From assembly GCA_963971535.1 (NCBI GenBank), contig OZ020588.1:125933764-125997763 (forward strand): a DNA stretch of 64,000 nt, written 5' to 3'. The translations under genes were made by a program, and so were the position numbers. Shown here in pieces: positions 20,104-32,900 of this stretch (within the stretch, counting starts at the first letter, position 1; each line of letters opens with the position of its first letter). The stretch is from Notolepis coatsorum. Lineage: Eukaryota > Chordata > Actinopteri > Aulopiformes > Paralepididae. Below the pieces are notes generated by a model. It did no database searches and was not told the DNA's origin. It worked only from the letters and a program-made list of their open reading frames with translations.

Positions 20104-20185
20104 TTAGGGTTAAGGTTAGGGTTATGGTTCGTTTAAGGTAACCGTGTGATTAAGGTTATGGTTAGGGTTTGGGCAAGTCTATCAA
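20102..20185 (+). repeat. Degenerate telomere-like GGTTAG repeats
   Basis: Irregular GGTTAGGGTT/GGTTAAGG units. Too imperfect to be a telomere; probably an interstitial simple repeat. Confidence 0.7.
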
Positions 20186-21089
20186 AAAGTGTGTCTTGAG
20201 AGAAAGTCACTTGCCTCCCATGCGAGTGGAAACGTTTCATTTTCTGAAAACATTAAAGGTTTTTTGCATGTGTAATATATGTACTTATTTGTAATACATA
20301 CACATTGTACATGTGTACCTGTTTCCTGTGGTCGATTAGTATTTTATTTACATATTTTAAGCAAAATTGGGCTGAGCTACTGGTACCTATGTACACAGTC
20401 CATACCAGTGCTTACCTATTGAGATGGCCAAATGTTTAGTCAGAACTAAACAGGTGTTACAGCAGCACTTCCCAGAATGTACTACAGTATATAACTACTG
20501 GTACCTACACAGTCCGATAATGTCCTAGTACCTACCAAGTACTACTATGGTCGAAATATGTCTACTCTGAGCTACGCAGCTGTAACTACCCTATCGTTAC
20601 CAAGTCTACATCAGTACTTACCCGGTAGTTAAGGGGACATATGGACAATTTCCCAAACGATGAAGTGTAGTTAATGAAGTGTAGTTAATGAAAATTAAAT
20701 AGAGGGATGAAAGGTTTCCATAATGAACACGTAATAAGAAGACTGAAGTATCACCGCTTTTATACACATTCCATCTGTGAACACACAATGGCATCACCTC
20801 CCTCTCTGCCATTGGTGGTTGGTAGCTCTGTCTATGAACTTTCTCCCATCATCTTATTTACCATGACTGTGTACATAGTGTGACTTTAACCAAATGGATA
20901 AAGCCAACATAGAGCTTTACGTTCTTAATCAAACATTTTGACATTGTGTCATGTTAATCATACGTGGACTTTGGAACATCCACATCTACAGCTGAACATG
21001 TCGCCAGGCTTACATAAACACATAGTCTATATCATTATTATTTAAACCAGAGTATTCATGTATCTCTATTATTCATAAGTACATTTCAT
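20186..21089. other. No gene seen
   Basis: No coding or transposon signal recognised. The phrase CTACTGGTACCTA occurs twice (about 20376 and 20497) in related contexts, hinting at a diverged internal duplication. Confidence 0.4.
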
Positions 21090-21385
21090 AACGTTAGGTT
21101 ATGGCTATAACCAAGTTCTGTTAGTTAGGGGTGACGCTTGGCATCACACTGCACTCCCTCCCGTATGTGCACGCGCACTGAATAAATTCCACAAATGTAC
21201 CTTTAATACCAGTATTAGTCTGACCACACCCCTCATCAGCTTACTTTCATAAGCAGGTGTGTGGTCACCTGCTCTCCTCCTTCCCAAGCTTTCACCACAA
21301 GGTGAGGTCAAGGGCTGCAGCGGCCGTCTGATGCCAAGCGTCACCCCTAACTAACAGAACTTGGTTATAGCCATAACCTAACGTT
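21090..21385. mobile_element. Foldback MITE with ~54-bp arms
   Basis: Arms 21090-21143 and 21332-21385 are inverted copies (AACGTTAGGTTATGGC outward, GTTAGGGGTGACGCTTGG inward). The interior from 21145 to 21300 is nearly the reverse complement of 28630-28785, the inner flank of the right-hand inverted repeat at 28830. The two elements are therefore one family. Confidence 0.8.
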
Positions 21386-21908
21386 CTGTTCCGTTAGGGG
21401 CTCTGCTTGGCATCACACTGCACAAAGGGAGGACAAGCAGAGCCGCTGGCTGACAAATACACCCCGCTGAAGGCCCCCTACAACCAACAGAACAGGGAGG
21501 GCCGAGCCCCCCCGACCCCCCCTAATGGAGGGCACCCTCCCTATTAGAGGTCTACCGAGAGGGCGACGGACCCGACCGCGCGAAGAGGCACTCAAGCAAC
21601 TCAACGCACAGGGTGAGCAGACCGTGGCTTGACCCCACGACTACACCCACGCACAACCCGCATGCCACCCGGGAACGAACGGAGGAACAACCTCGTTACT
21701 GCCCCCAGAATCACGGGGTCAAGGGCAAACCCAACCCCGTGGCAAGGCCGTAGCAGCGGAGCGCGAAGGAAGACCCAGACCCACCAAAAGGACTGGACTC
21801 CCTGGAATGGGGGCCCGGAGAAGTCCATGATGCCAGCATCAAGACCCCACCAGGTGGGCACGTAGTGCCCCGCCCCCCACATCGCCAGCGTATTCGGACA
21901 AAGGCCCC

Positions 21909-22028
21909 TCAGTTACTGCACCTGGTATTCCCAGGCGGTATCCCATCCAAGTACTAACCAGACCAGAACCTGCTTAGCTTCCGAGATCGGACGAGATCGG
22001 GCGTGTTCAGGTTGGTATGGCCGTAAGC
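21909..22028 (-). rRNA. 5S rRNA-like copy (probably non-functional)
   Basis: Minus strand starts GCTTACGGCCATACCAACCT and keeps the internal promoter blocks: AAGCTAAGCAGG (box A), GATGGGATACC (intermediate element, one change from consensus GATGGGAGACC) and TGGTTAGTACTTGGATG (box C). The length to the expected end is about 120 nt. The last bases diverge (GCAGTAACTG) and no run of four T follows, so pol III termination is not supported. Either a 5S pseudogene or a 5S-derived head recruited by a mobile element. Confidence 0.8.
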
Positions 22029-22639
22029 CGAGCGGGCCCTGTCCCCCCAATAGTACACCGCCTGGCACACTGACCCTGCAGAACAGGCAGTCAGCATGGC
22101 CGTAAGCACACAAAAAAGGTTAACCAACGGAAGCAGGCAGCGCACCAGGGAAAAACCAGGCAACAGGCTGTTAACCCTAGCCTGGAGACTGCGGACGAGA
22201 CAGGCGCCAGAGGGGACAGCTGAACACAGCCGCCCCGGCGGAAGGGGCGTATGCTGGCGTCGTTGCATGACCAAGCCTCCATTTAAAAACCCCCACCCAG
22301 AGGGGTTGAGGCAGAGAAGGCTGACACGATTGGCAGACGTCATGAACGTGCAGGGGCACCCTCAACCGGTGAACCCGAGAGTTGACACTGCTCCAACACA
22401 CCAGGGAATCAACCACCTTGGCGTTACCCAATGCGGTGGTTGTTCCTATAATGTTATGGTTTGTAACCGACCCCAATCGCACAACACAAGACAGGTATGA
22501 TGGTTTGCCAAGAAACAGATATTTATTGAGAACAGGGAAAAAGGGCACTGTCCCTTTAAGGGAGAAAACACAAAACACCGGAATAACACAAGAGGGGAAG
22601 GTAAAGTGCCTTTAAGAGGCGGGCAGGAAAAGGGAACAC
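22029..22639. other. No gene seen
   Basis: Open frames on both strands have no recognisable homology. A 13-base echo of the 5S start (CATGGCCGTAAGC) lies at 22095-22107. CCCTTTAAGGGAGAAAACACAA and a related CCTTTAAGAGG occur near 22551 and 22611. Confidence 0.4.
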
Positions 22640-22674
22640 TAAGGGAAGGTATAAGGGAACGCCTAGGGACAGAG

Positions 22675-22815
22675 GAACTAGAGACTAGGAGAACTAGGGA
22701 CAAGGAGAACTAGGGACAGAGGACTAGGGACTAGGAGAGCTAGGGATAGAGGACTAGGGACTAGGAGAACTAGGGATAGAGGACTAGGGAGGGGAGAAAC
22801 TAGGGACAGAGGCCC
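22675..22815 (+). repeat. Minisatellite GACTAGGGACTAGGAGAACT
   Basis: Four to five variants of a ~32-bp unit combining ACTAGGGACAGAGG and ACTAGGAGAACT. Confidence 0.85.
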
Positions 22816-23514
22816 GCAGAGGCGGGCTGGGGACAGGGAGGACTGGGAGGACTGGTGGGAAAACCTGGGCCGCTCTGCAGAACTCTCGGCAGATCTCCGA
22901 GGTGGGTAACGGCGGCCGAGAGGGAGAGAGGAGAGGGTTAATGTACAAAGGGGAAAAGCAGAGCAGATGCAGGAGAGGTGACCAGTCCAAATACCAAAGT
23001 TAAACAAAGTAAAACTATCTTCGTGAAAAATACACAAAGAGCAAAGTACCAAAACAAATACAAAGAGAATACTATCCTTGGTGTGAACAAACACACAGTG
23101 GGAGATGTAACGTCCAAAATAATATCCAAGTGAAACAAACAGAGGCACAACGCTGGGTGAGTGACTGTCAGATTAAAAGGTGGTAATTCTTTAGTGTTAG
23201 AAACACACGAAAACGGAGATGATCTAGACAGTCAAAACTCACCCAGACGTATGCGTAATGGTGCAGGAACAGCAGCGGCGGCGAGGGTGTCGCCACCGGG
23301 TAGCTGGCTGTCCGAGCCGAGAACAGAGTGGTGCTGGAACAGGCGGCGGTGGCGAGGGTATCGTCACCGGGTAGCCGACTGTCGGAGCCGAGGAACAGAG
23401 TGGCGCTGGAACAGGCGGCGGTGGCGAGGGTGTCGCCACCGGGAAGCCGGCTGTCCGAGCCGAGGACAGAGTGGTGCGCCACAACTTGGAGTGTGCCAAG
23501 CACGAAGGTCTGGA

Positions 23515-24240
23515 AGATGCGCTCCTGCGCGCTGGTCTGGAGAGCGTGCCAAGCTCGAAGGTCTAGGAGATGCGCGTCTGCGCGCTGGTCGGGAGAGCGT
23601 GCCAAGCTCGAAGGTCTAGTAGATGCGCGTCTGCGCGCTGGTCGGGAGAGCGTGCCAAGCTCGAAGGTCTAGGAGATGCGCGTCTGCGCGCTGGTCGGGA
23701 GAGCGTGCCAAGCTCGAAGGTCTAGGAGATGCGCGTCTGCGCGCTGGTCGGGAGAGCGTGCCAAGCTCGAAGGTCTAGGAGATGCGCGTCTGCGCGCTGG
23801 TCGGGAGAGCGTGCCAAGCTCGAAGGTCTAGAAGATGCGCGTTGCGCACTGGTCTGGAGAGCGTGCCAAGCTCGAAGGTCTAGGAGATGCGCGTCTGCGC
23901 GCTGGTCGGGAGAGCGTGCCAAGCTCGAAGGTCTAGGAGATGCGCGTCGGCGCGCTGAGGTCTGGAGACCGTGCCAAGATCGAAGGTCTGGAAGATGCGC
24001 GTCTGCGCTGGTCTGGAGAGCGTGCCAAGCTCGAAGGTCTGGTAGATGCGCGTCTGCGCGCTGAGGTCTGGAGAGCGTGCCAAGCTCGAGGGTCTGGAAG
24101 ATGCGCGTCTGCGCGCTGAGGTCTGGAGAGCGTGCCAAGCTCGAGGGTCTGGAAGATGCGCGTTGCGCGCTGGTCTGGAGAGCGTGCCAAGCTCGAGCGT
24201 CCTTGGAAGATGCGCGTTGCGCGCTGAGGACTGGAGAGCG
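23515..24240 (+). repeat. GC-rich 53-bp minisatellite
   Basis: About thirteen copies of a unit containing GATGCGCGTCTGCGCGCTGG and AGAGCGTGCCAAGCTCGAAG. Early copies are nearly identical; later copies vary in TCTGG/TCGGG and in small indels. Units of 53 bp are not a multiple of three, so the frames rotate and yield overlapping arginine/alanine/serine-rich ORFs on both strands, which are artefacts. Confidence 0.93.
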
Positions 24241-24935
24241 TCTGCGCTGGTCTGGATGTGCGTCAGGACGAACAGCTGCGCGGGGGTCTGCAGTGGAACG
24301 CTGGGGTGCCTCCCGTGGAAGTACAGGGAGCGCAGACCAGTCTCCCCCACAGGCAACGGCGACAGCTGGCGAAGGCTGGAGCAAACATCTCGACGCCGGA
24401 GAATGGAACAGCATAGGCAGACAGAGGATCTCCCGAAAGAGTCTAGTATACAAGTATACAACACGACCCCACGCCGAAACGAGGGGAAGCGCCCTGGTAT
24501 TTAAAGCCCACAGGGGGACTAATTAGCCTGCCACCACAGGTGCGAGAGATAATAGATAATCGAACAGGTGTGGCCACTGAGGGTAAAGAACGAGAGGGTG
24601 GGGGCTAGAGAGAGTGAGTGAGAAGGGAAAATAAACAGTATAGGCTTAAAGAAACAGAGAAAAGGTGGTGAGCAGCGGGCAAAACCTCACATATAACCCC
24701 TCAAGAAAAAACTCCAAAACACACCTGCGGGTATACACCGGCTATACCGCAGTACAAGTGTCCCAGTTTTCAAAAAAGGGTTAACCCAGGCCTACGGGTC
24801 GACGAACATTACCTCAGACCGGGCCTGGCGATACGGGAAGCACAGGGTCACCAGAGGAGGTCAAAGACCACCCCAACAGGCCCCTCTTCGCCATGCGTGA
24901 GAGAGGAGCGAAAAAGAATGGAGAACCAGCCCCTA

Positions 24936-25053
24936 AGCACACCGTACTTGGTATTCCCAGGCGGTCTCCCAACCAAGTACTAACCAGGACCAACCTGTGT
25001 AGCGGCCGAGATCCGCCGAGATCGAGCGTGTACAGGTTGGCATGGCCGTAAGC
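24936..25053 (-). pseudogene. 5S rRNA-like copy, diverged
   Basis: Starts GCTTACGGCCATGCCAACCT on the minus strand and keeps box C nearly intact (TGGTTAGTACTTGG) and GGGAGACCGCCTGGGAATACC. Box A is badly changed (CCGCTACACAGG) and the 3' end (AAGTACGGTG) has no terminator run. Same orientation as the copy 3 kb to the left; more decayed. Confidence 0.78.
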
Positions 25054-26651
25054 CATTACGACAGTGCTGAGTAAAAACGTACCCAACCAGGGTCTCCATA
25101 GCGCCTAACCCTGTGACACCCGGACCGACCTGGCATTTTTCCCCCTGGAAAAAGCCCAAGTCCCTCAGGGTACCAGAACAGCAGATCTGCATCCCCGGCG
25201 GACAACGGGTTCAACTGATCCGGACCAGCGTGACCAGAACCAGTCCCGTGCCCTAACCACGCCGACATGCCTACTCCAGGAGAAAGGGCAGATATGCGTG
25301 TCGATCCTAACATGAAAAGAAGGCGCCACCCAGACGTTCGGCCGAACCGCGCCTGGTGGCCCACCCCAAGGGCGTGAGACCCCTCTACATATGTTCAGAT
25401 CCATCCCGTCATCATCCCCCAGACATGAACGAGAATCCGTCGAAAAAACCAACCCAGGTCGTGGGATTTGGTCGTCGGAAGAGGAAAAACCCCCATCTCA
25501 GTTGCTTTATAAAAACGCTGTTTCAACCACAAACAACCAAGGCGTGCCAGTCAGTCGCCTGTTTACAGCGAGCTAGCACTATACGTGCGTCGGGACACAC
25601 CCCCATCAATGAACAGGCTATTTAGACCTGTCATTGAATCCCCAAGGCGCCCAGGGGAACGACAAGAGGGGTGTGACACTTCCTAACTCCAACACTTTTT
25701 GAATAGAAAAGAAGGAAGCATCAACAGTATGTATCCCAGTCTACACAGCCAGGGGTAAAATTGTTTCACATTTTTACATCCCACCACCCTCCCATAGGAA
25801 GGAGACGGGGATCCCCAGAGAGACTTCCCACGCGAGCTGTACAGATTGAAAAGAATATATTGCACCTTGAGCCATGTAAAAAATTGGTTTTAGGGCTCTC
25901 CGGGGAAGAGGCACTGAACCCATACACACTCAACAATCGAATTGAATCGAATACACATACAATAGAATAGGACACCTTCTAGAGGGTCCACTCACTTTGA
26001 CAATCTGAGGAGGAAGGCTCTGTACTCTGATGGAGGCTCCCTCACATGGAAGAAGGAGTCCGAACTCACAGAAGGCCCGAATAGGCGCTTGGTGAGGAGG
26101 AGCCCTGACCACCCCCCTGAAACAGATCCATCACATGGACCTGAACAGCACACGGAAGTCCTACCAACAGAGACGCGCACGGTGACGTACTCTATGGCGG
26201 GGGAATTCCTGCGGTGCACACGCCCAATATACCAGGCCGTGGGACCAGGAAACTCCCCCCCCCCCCCCCCGTAACGTGCCGAACCGCCACGTGACGGGAA
26301 CCTTGAAGGACAGGGGGTGTACCCCTGACCGACAGAAACAAGGGGGAGAGGAAAGGTTACCAGTTCACCCCTTTACGACCCCACACCCATGATACGATGT
26401 AATGACAAAAAGAGAATATGACACAGTCATAGTCAGCTCTATGAAGCGTTTGACAGCTCCACACAGCGCATGAGCTAACCTGCTATCTGATTTTTACTAA
26501 GGAAAAAACACAGAATAGAGAGGGCTCTAAGAGCCCCGGTCCAACATACACATGTGCTTCTGTGGCCAGTCCAACCCAGTTGTAGGTCACATGACACACA
26601 CAACCCATCATCACCTACAAAAAATGGCAAAAACACTCTACAGAGGAACGC
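25054..26651. other. No gene seen; C-run at about 26257
   Basis: No homologous coding sequence recognised. A perfect C-homopolymer lies near 26257-26270. Confidence 0.4.
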
Positions 26652-29600
26652 CGTTTTTCACAATGAGAGAATACATAATTCTCGATTAGTATCGGCCACA
26701 GGCCTTGCTAAGCACACACGACAGCGACCAAACCATCTTTTCTTTTAGGAAAATAAAGTTTCTCCAGCAGTTTTAGCACAACCTCAGCAATCAAGCTAAG
26801 GGTTACATCGCATCCCTACCACACAAAAGACACAATTTTAGTGCACAACATGTCTGATAGGAGGATGAAAAAGTCCCCAGGGAACCGGGGGGAAACACAA
26901 TCCTCTTATTTTACCCTCAATACGGCCAGTCAAAACAGGAAAACCTGTTAATATGTGAACACACTGTTCATTGTCATCACAGGCTGAGAAAAGAACATTC
27001 TTTTACTCACTTGTCACTAAGCATAGCTTCATAGGTTAGTTACCTTAGTTGTGAGTACACGGTACATATAAACACCATGATGTTTCTCACACAACAACCA
27101 GATCATTTTCACATCTGTAACAACAACCCGATTTGCACGGAGAAGCTAACTGCCAGTGACAAAAACAGTCCACACATAACTCGCGTCGTATCCTAAATGC
27201 ATTGCAGCAACACACGTTTTGGGAAAAACATCGTTATTCACAAAACATCTAGAAAAGTAAAACCAGAAGACGTGTTATAAGGTCTGGTCAAACCTTGTCC
27301 TACCCGGAACGTAGATCAGCGAAGTGCAGTCTCAAGACCCCGTAGACAACACAGCCGCTCCTGTGTTGTTCGAACTGGGCAGCGTCGCCGCTCCAACCCG
27401 CACTACAGTCCTCTTTGTTGACGCAACCTTGCCGTCCAGGCTCAGGGCAGGGTCGACGAACATCCCCTGTCAAGGATGACGTCGTAGTCAAGAGTGTAAA
27501 ACATGTTAAAATCAAAGCACATTCAACAGAGTAGCATTAAGCTAACGGCCGCTCCAACCGTTCGGGCGCTACTGCCCCTGCTCGCGAGACGCCGAGCTAA
27601 CGGCGCACGCGACCAGAAGCGAGCTCGCGGCAGCGTGCGAGGAGCTAAAGCTACCCCGCGCCAGGCCTTGGCCTATAGCCGCAAGCTAACGTTACCTAGT
27701 GATCACGACATGCTAGCGCCGCAGCTAACAGCTGACTGGCTAACAGTAGGCCCAACCTAAGTAGGCCATGCAGCGATCCCAGCAGGCTAACGCAGCAGCT
27801 AACAGCTGACTGGCTAACCGTAAGCTAAGCAGCTATCACCTGAACATGTAAACAATGACATAACACTCACCCAGACAGGCCGCCGTTCTGAACCTCTCCT
27901 CACTTTTTAAGAGAAAAGAGAAACAAGATGTCAACACTGCTTTACAACGGTGATTTTACCAACACCCGACGGAATCAGCACAATACCAAACTGGCCTGTG
28001 TAGCTGACTTGAACATGGATCTGCCGCTATCGCACATCCATGCACATATCTCCTCGTGAAGGAATACTCTCATTTGGATATGAAAGAAGGGGCTTAAACA
28101 CGGGACAGAGAGATATCCACTCGTCCAGAACACACAGGGATCACCAGTGTTAATGGTCGCGGCCCACTAGTTAAAACTACAATGGTCTTCAGACCAAGGC
28201 CTTCTGTCGCCTAGGTGGCTGAACAAAGGACCCTAGCCTGGGGCCGGTTTCCATAAACATTGTCAAGTAGCCCCCATAGCACTAACAGACAAGTGAAGCC
28301 CGCCAGCAACAGTACTCACCCAACCTGAAACCCACCGCTTCTCACAACAGCGGCGCGTCCGACAGTTCAGCTGTGGCCTGACAGGTTTCACCCCAACAAA
28401 CACAGCAAGGAACTGCAGTTGAGAAGCATGCAGCGGCGTGCTCCCAATACGAAAACCGGTGGAGGGTTTTTAGAATGATCATCATCTTCCAGACACTCCA
28501 GTACGAAGACAATATCGCCGTATTTTCTCGAAAATAGTGAGAGAGAAAATAAAGATATGATGTCAACGTATCTCCTCCTTGTAAACAATATTTTTCTCCA
28601 CGTCAACTAACAACACGTCAAGTGGGGTACTACCGAGGCACTTCCTTGTGGTGAAAGCGAGAAGGAGGAGAGCAGGTGACCACACACCTGCTTATGAAGG
28701 TAAGCTGATGAGGGGTGTGGTCAGACTAATACTGGTATTAAAGGTACATTTGTGGAATTTATTCAGTGCGCGTGCACATACACGAGGGAGTGCAGTGTGA
28801 TGCCAAGCAGAGCCCCTAACGGAACAGAACTGTTATGGTTTGATTTTCCACCACAGAAGGCTGAGTACTTCAACATGTTGTTTCATGGTAGTTAACTGTT
28901 AACTGCCACATTTAAACACCATATTGTAAAGCAAGAAATGTCCCTTGTTATTTCATGGCAGTTAACTGTTAACTGCAGCATTTAAGTACTGTATACTAAA
29001 GCAAAGAATACCCCTTGTTATTTCATCTAGGTCCTAGAAACCATGGATTTCAGAGCTAGAGACCGTAGAGGTTAAGTGCTTTTGGGTGGTGTATCACATT
29101 CACTTAGGATTGACTTTACAACTGCAAATATAACTGCTGTTCAAAAAATTCCACCGGCCTGGCCGTGTGGCAATAAAAGGAACTTGAAGGTTCAGTTAGT
29201 TCTTTGTTTGAGGGGATCAATAGTCCTTGTCACCTGGGTTTAGATCTTTAAATTCATGTATATTAAATAATAATGTAACAATTAAATCAACACGCATGCA
29301 CGCACATCCAAACCAAAGAGGGCAGGTACTGAGCCCAAAGTGAGAAAATTAAACTAGAATAAACAGCGAATGAATAAACAGCTCAAGTAGATTTTGGACC
29401 CCTGCAGTGCACAAGCTGTTTATTCACTTGACAATTAAATCAACCTCAGTCGTTAGGGACAGAACATGGGGCATTGCAGGGAGGATAGGAAACTGGGCCT
29501 GTAGTTACAAAGTTTCAAAGCATAGGGGTGCAGATCTGGGTTGTCTGAGTGTGTTTGCGTACATATAAATATTTATAACCCTCATCCAATTAAGGTCACA

Positions 29601-29971
29601 TTCCCCATAACATAATTTACATGAACCTTCAATAACCCACCTTCTACATATATGCTTGTATACCAGTGGCGGCTGGCCACTAGGGGCGCTCGGGTGCCGA
29701 CCCCCCTGCTTAACCCTGGTTAAAAGAGAGAAGAACAAGAAATATTTTTGTTTTGTTTTTTGTTTTATAGCCCTATAAATAATATAAACATGTTTAAAAA
29801 ATATTTACTCATTTTAAGTATGTTTGTGTTTCCAATGCACAATATAACGTTAATATATCAAAATATAAATAATCGTTTTCCTGAACAGGAAGTGACTCAC
29901 TGTCTGTAGCCGCATTTCTCCTAGCCGTATTTCTCTCGTCTCGGGCTAGACGCAATAGCGCTCTGAGTGTG
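26652..29971. repeat. Tandem segmental duplication, copy 1 (3,320 bp)
   Basis: Every feature recurs exactly 3,320 bp to the right. The copy contains the CpG/GCTAAC-rich block (27530-27840), the right-hand 41-bp inverted repeat (28790-28830), two ~100-bp repeats around GTTAACTGTTAACTGC (28890-29010), and the first 308 bp of a hAT element beginning CAGTGGCGGCTGG at 29664. It is cut at 29971 in the middle of that hAT. No protein gene was recognised; the small ORFs present in both copies have no known homology. Confidence 0.95.
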
Positions 29972-32900
29972 CGTTTTTCACAATGAGAGAATACATAATT
30001 CTCGATTAGTATCGGCCACAGGCCTTGCTAAGCACACACGACAGCGACCAAACCATCTTTTCTTTTAGGAAAATAAAGTTTCTCCAGCAGTTTTAGCACA
30101 ACCTCAGCAATCAAGCTAAGGGTTACATCGCATCCCTACCACACAAAAGACACAATTTTAGTGCACAACATGTCTGATAGGAGGATGAAAAAGTCCCCAG
30201 GGAACCGGGGGGAAACACAATCCTCTTATTTTACCCTCAATACGGCCAGTCAAAACAGGAAAACCTGTTAATATGTGAACACACTGTTCATTGTCATCAC
30301 AGGCTGAGAAAAGAACATTCTTTTACTCACTTGTCACTAAGCATAGCTTCATAGGTTAGTTACCTTAGTTGTGAGTACACGGTACATATAAACACCATGA
30401 TGTTTCTCACACAACAACCAGATCATTTTCACATCTGTAACAACAACCCGATTTGCACGGAGAAGCTAACTGCCAGTGACAAAAACAGTCCACACATAAC
30501 TCGCGTCGTATCCTAAATGCATTGCAGCAACACACGTTTTGGGAAAAACATCGTTATTCACAAAACATCTAGAAAAGTAAAACCAGAAGACGTGTTATAA
30601 GGTCTGGTCAAACCTTGTCCTACCCGGAACGTAGATCAGCGAAGTGCAGTCTCAAGACCCCGTAGACAACACAGCCGCTCCTGTGTTGTTCGAACTGGGC
30701 AGCGTCGCCGCTCCAACCCGCACTACAGTCCTCTTTGTTGACGCAACCTTGCCGTCCAGGCTCAGGGCAGGGTCGACGAACATCCCCTGTCAAGGATGAC
30801 GTCGTAGTCAAGAGTGTAAAACATGTTAAAATCAAAGCACATTCAACAGAGTAGCATTAAGCTAACGGCCGCTCCAACCGTTCGGGCGCTACTGCCCCTG
30901 CTCGCGAGACGCCGAGCTAACGGCGCACGCGACCAGAAGCGAGCTCGCGGCAGCGTGCGAGGAGCTAAAGCTACCCCGCGCCAGGCCTTGGCCTATAGCC
31001 GCAAGCTAACGTTACCTAGTGATCACGACATGCTAGCGCCGCAGCTAACAGCTGACTGGCTAACAGTAGGCCCAACCTAAGTAGGCCATGCAGCGATCCC
31101 AGCAGGCTAACGCAGCAGCTAACAGCTGACTGGCTAACCGTAAGCTAAGCAGCTATCACCTGAACATGTAAACAATGACATAACACTCACCCAGACAGGC
31201 CGCCGTTCTGAACCTCTCCTCACTTTTTAAGAGAAAAGAGAAACAAGATGTCAACACTGCTTTACAACGGTGATTTTACCAACACCCGACGGAATCAGCA
31301 CAATACCAAACTGGCCTGTGTAGCTGACTTGAACATGGATCTGCCGCTATCGCACATCCATGCACATATCTCCTCGTGAAGGAATACTCTCATTTGGATA
31401 TGAAAGAAGGGGCTTAAACACGGGACAGAGAGATATCCACTCGTCCAGAACACACAGGGATCACCAGTGTTAATGGTCGCGGCCCACTAGTTAAAACTAC
31501 AATGGTCTTCAGACCAAGGCCTTCTGTCGCCTAGGTGGCTGAACAAAGGACCCTAGCCTGGGGCCGGTTTCCATAAACATTGTCAAGTAGCCCCCATAGC
31601 ACTAACAGACAAGTGAAGCCCGCCAGCAACAGTACTCACCCAACCTGAAACCCACCGCTTCTCACAACAGCGGCGCGTCCGACAGTTCAGCTGTGGCCTG
31701 ACAGGTTTCACCCCAACAAACACAGCAAGGAACTGCAGTTGAGAAGCATGCAGCGGCGTGCTCCCAATACGAAAACCGGTGGAGGGTTTTTAGAATGATC
31801 ATCATCTTCCAGACACTCCAGTACGAAGACAATATCGCCGTATTTTCTCGAAAATAGTGAGAGAGAAAATAAAGATATGATGTCAACGTATCTCCTCCTT
31901 GTAAACAATATTTTTCTCCACGTCAACTAACAACACGTCAAGTGGGGTACTACCGAGGCACTTCCTTGTGGTGAAAGCGAGAAGGAGGAGAGCAGGTGAC
32001 CACACACCTGCTTATGAAGGTAAGCTGATGAGGGGTGTGGTCAGACTAATACTGGTATTAAAGGTACATTTGTGGAATTTATTCAGTGCGCGTGCACATA
32101 CACGAGGGAGTGCAGTGTGATGCCAAGCAGAGCCCCTAACGGAACAGAACTGTTATGGTTTGATTTTCCACCACAGAAGGCTGAGTACTTCAACATGTTG
32201 TTTCATGGTAGTTAACTGTTAACTGCCACATTTAAACACCATATTGTAAAGCAAGAAATGTCCCTTGTTATTTCATGGCAGTTAACTGTTAACTGCAGCA
32301 TTTAAGTACTGTATACTAAAGCAAAGAATACCCCTTGTTATTTCATCTAGGTCCTAGAAACCATGGATTTCAGAGCTAGAGACCGTAGAGGTTAAGTGCT
32401 TTTGGGTGGTGTATCACATTCACTTAGGATTGACTTTACAACTGCAAATATAACTGCTGTTCAAAAAATTCCACCGGCCTGGCCGTGTGGCAATAAAAGG
32501 AACTTGAAGGTTCAGTTAGTTCTTTGTTTGAGGGGATCAATAGTCCTTGTCACCTGGGTTTAGATCTTTAAATTCATGTATATTAAATAATAATGTAACA
32601 ATTAAATCAACACGCATGCACGCACATCCAAACCAAAGAGGGCAGGTACTGAGCCCAAAGTGAGAAAATTAAACTAGAATAAACAGCGAATGAATAAACA
32701 GCTCAAGTAGATTTTGGACCCCTGCAGTGCACAAGCTGTTTATTCACTTGACAATTAAATCAACCTCAGTCGTTAGGGACAGAACATGGGGCATTGCAGG
32801 GAGGATAGGAAACTGGGCCTGTAGTTACAAAGTTTCAAAGCATAGGGGTGCAGATCTGGGTTGTCTGAGTGTGTTTGCGTACATATAAATATTTATAACC

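Larger units (their letters stand above)
21383..28830. mobile_element. Segment bounded by 41-bp perfect inverted repeats (candidate large DNA transposon)
   Basis: The first 41 bases (21383-21423, starting GTTCTGTTCCGTTAGGGG) recur exactly in inverted orientation at 28790-28830. The interior, about 7.4 kb, holds two antisense 5S rRNA-like copies, CT/GA minisatellites, a 53-bp GC-rich minisatellite and, near 27530-27840, a CpG- and GCTAAC-rich block resembling a promoter or leader region. No transposase frame was recognised, and matching target duplications were not found. The alternative is two separate MITE-type insertions that merely face each other. Confidence 0.5.

Noticed and set aside
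20102..20185. Possible telomere
   Set aside because: Repeats are irregular, short and interstitial, with long non-telomeric sequence on both sides.
21909..22028. Functional 5S rRNA gene
   Set aside because: 3' end diverges and no T-run terminator follows; kept only as a 5S-like copy.
23168..24526. Long arginine/serine-rich frames (up to 243 aa) on both strands
   Set aside because: Produced by the 53-bp CpG-rich minisatellite; frames rotate with the repeat and have no domain.
27300..27760. Possible host gene in the duplicated segment (85-aa and 71-aa frames)
   Set aside because: Frames lack recognisable domains and lie in a CpG/GCTAAC-rich block more like a transposon leader; present in both copies only because the whole block is duplicated.
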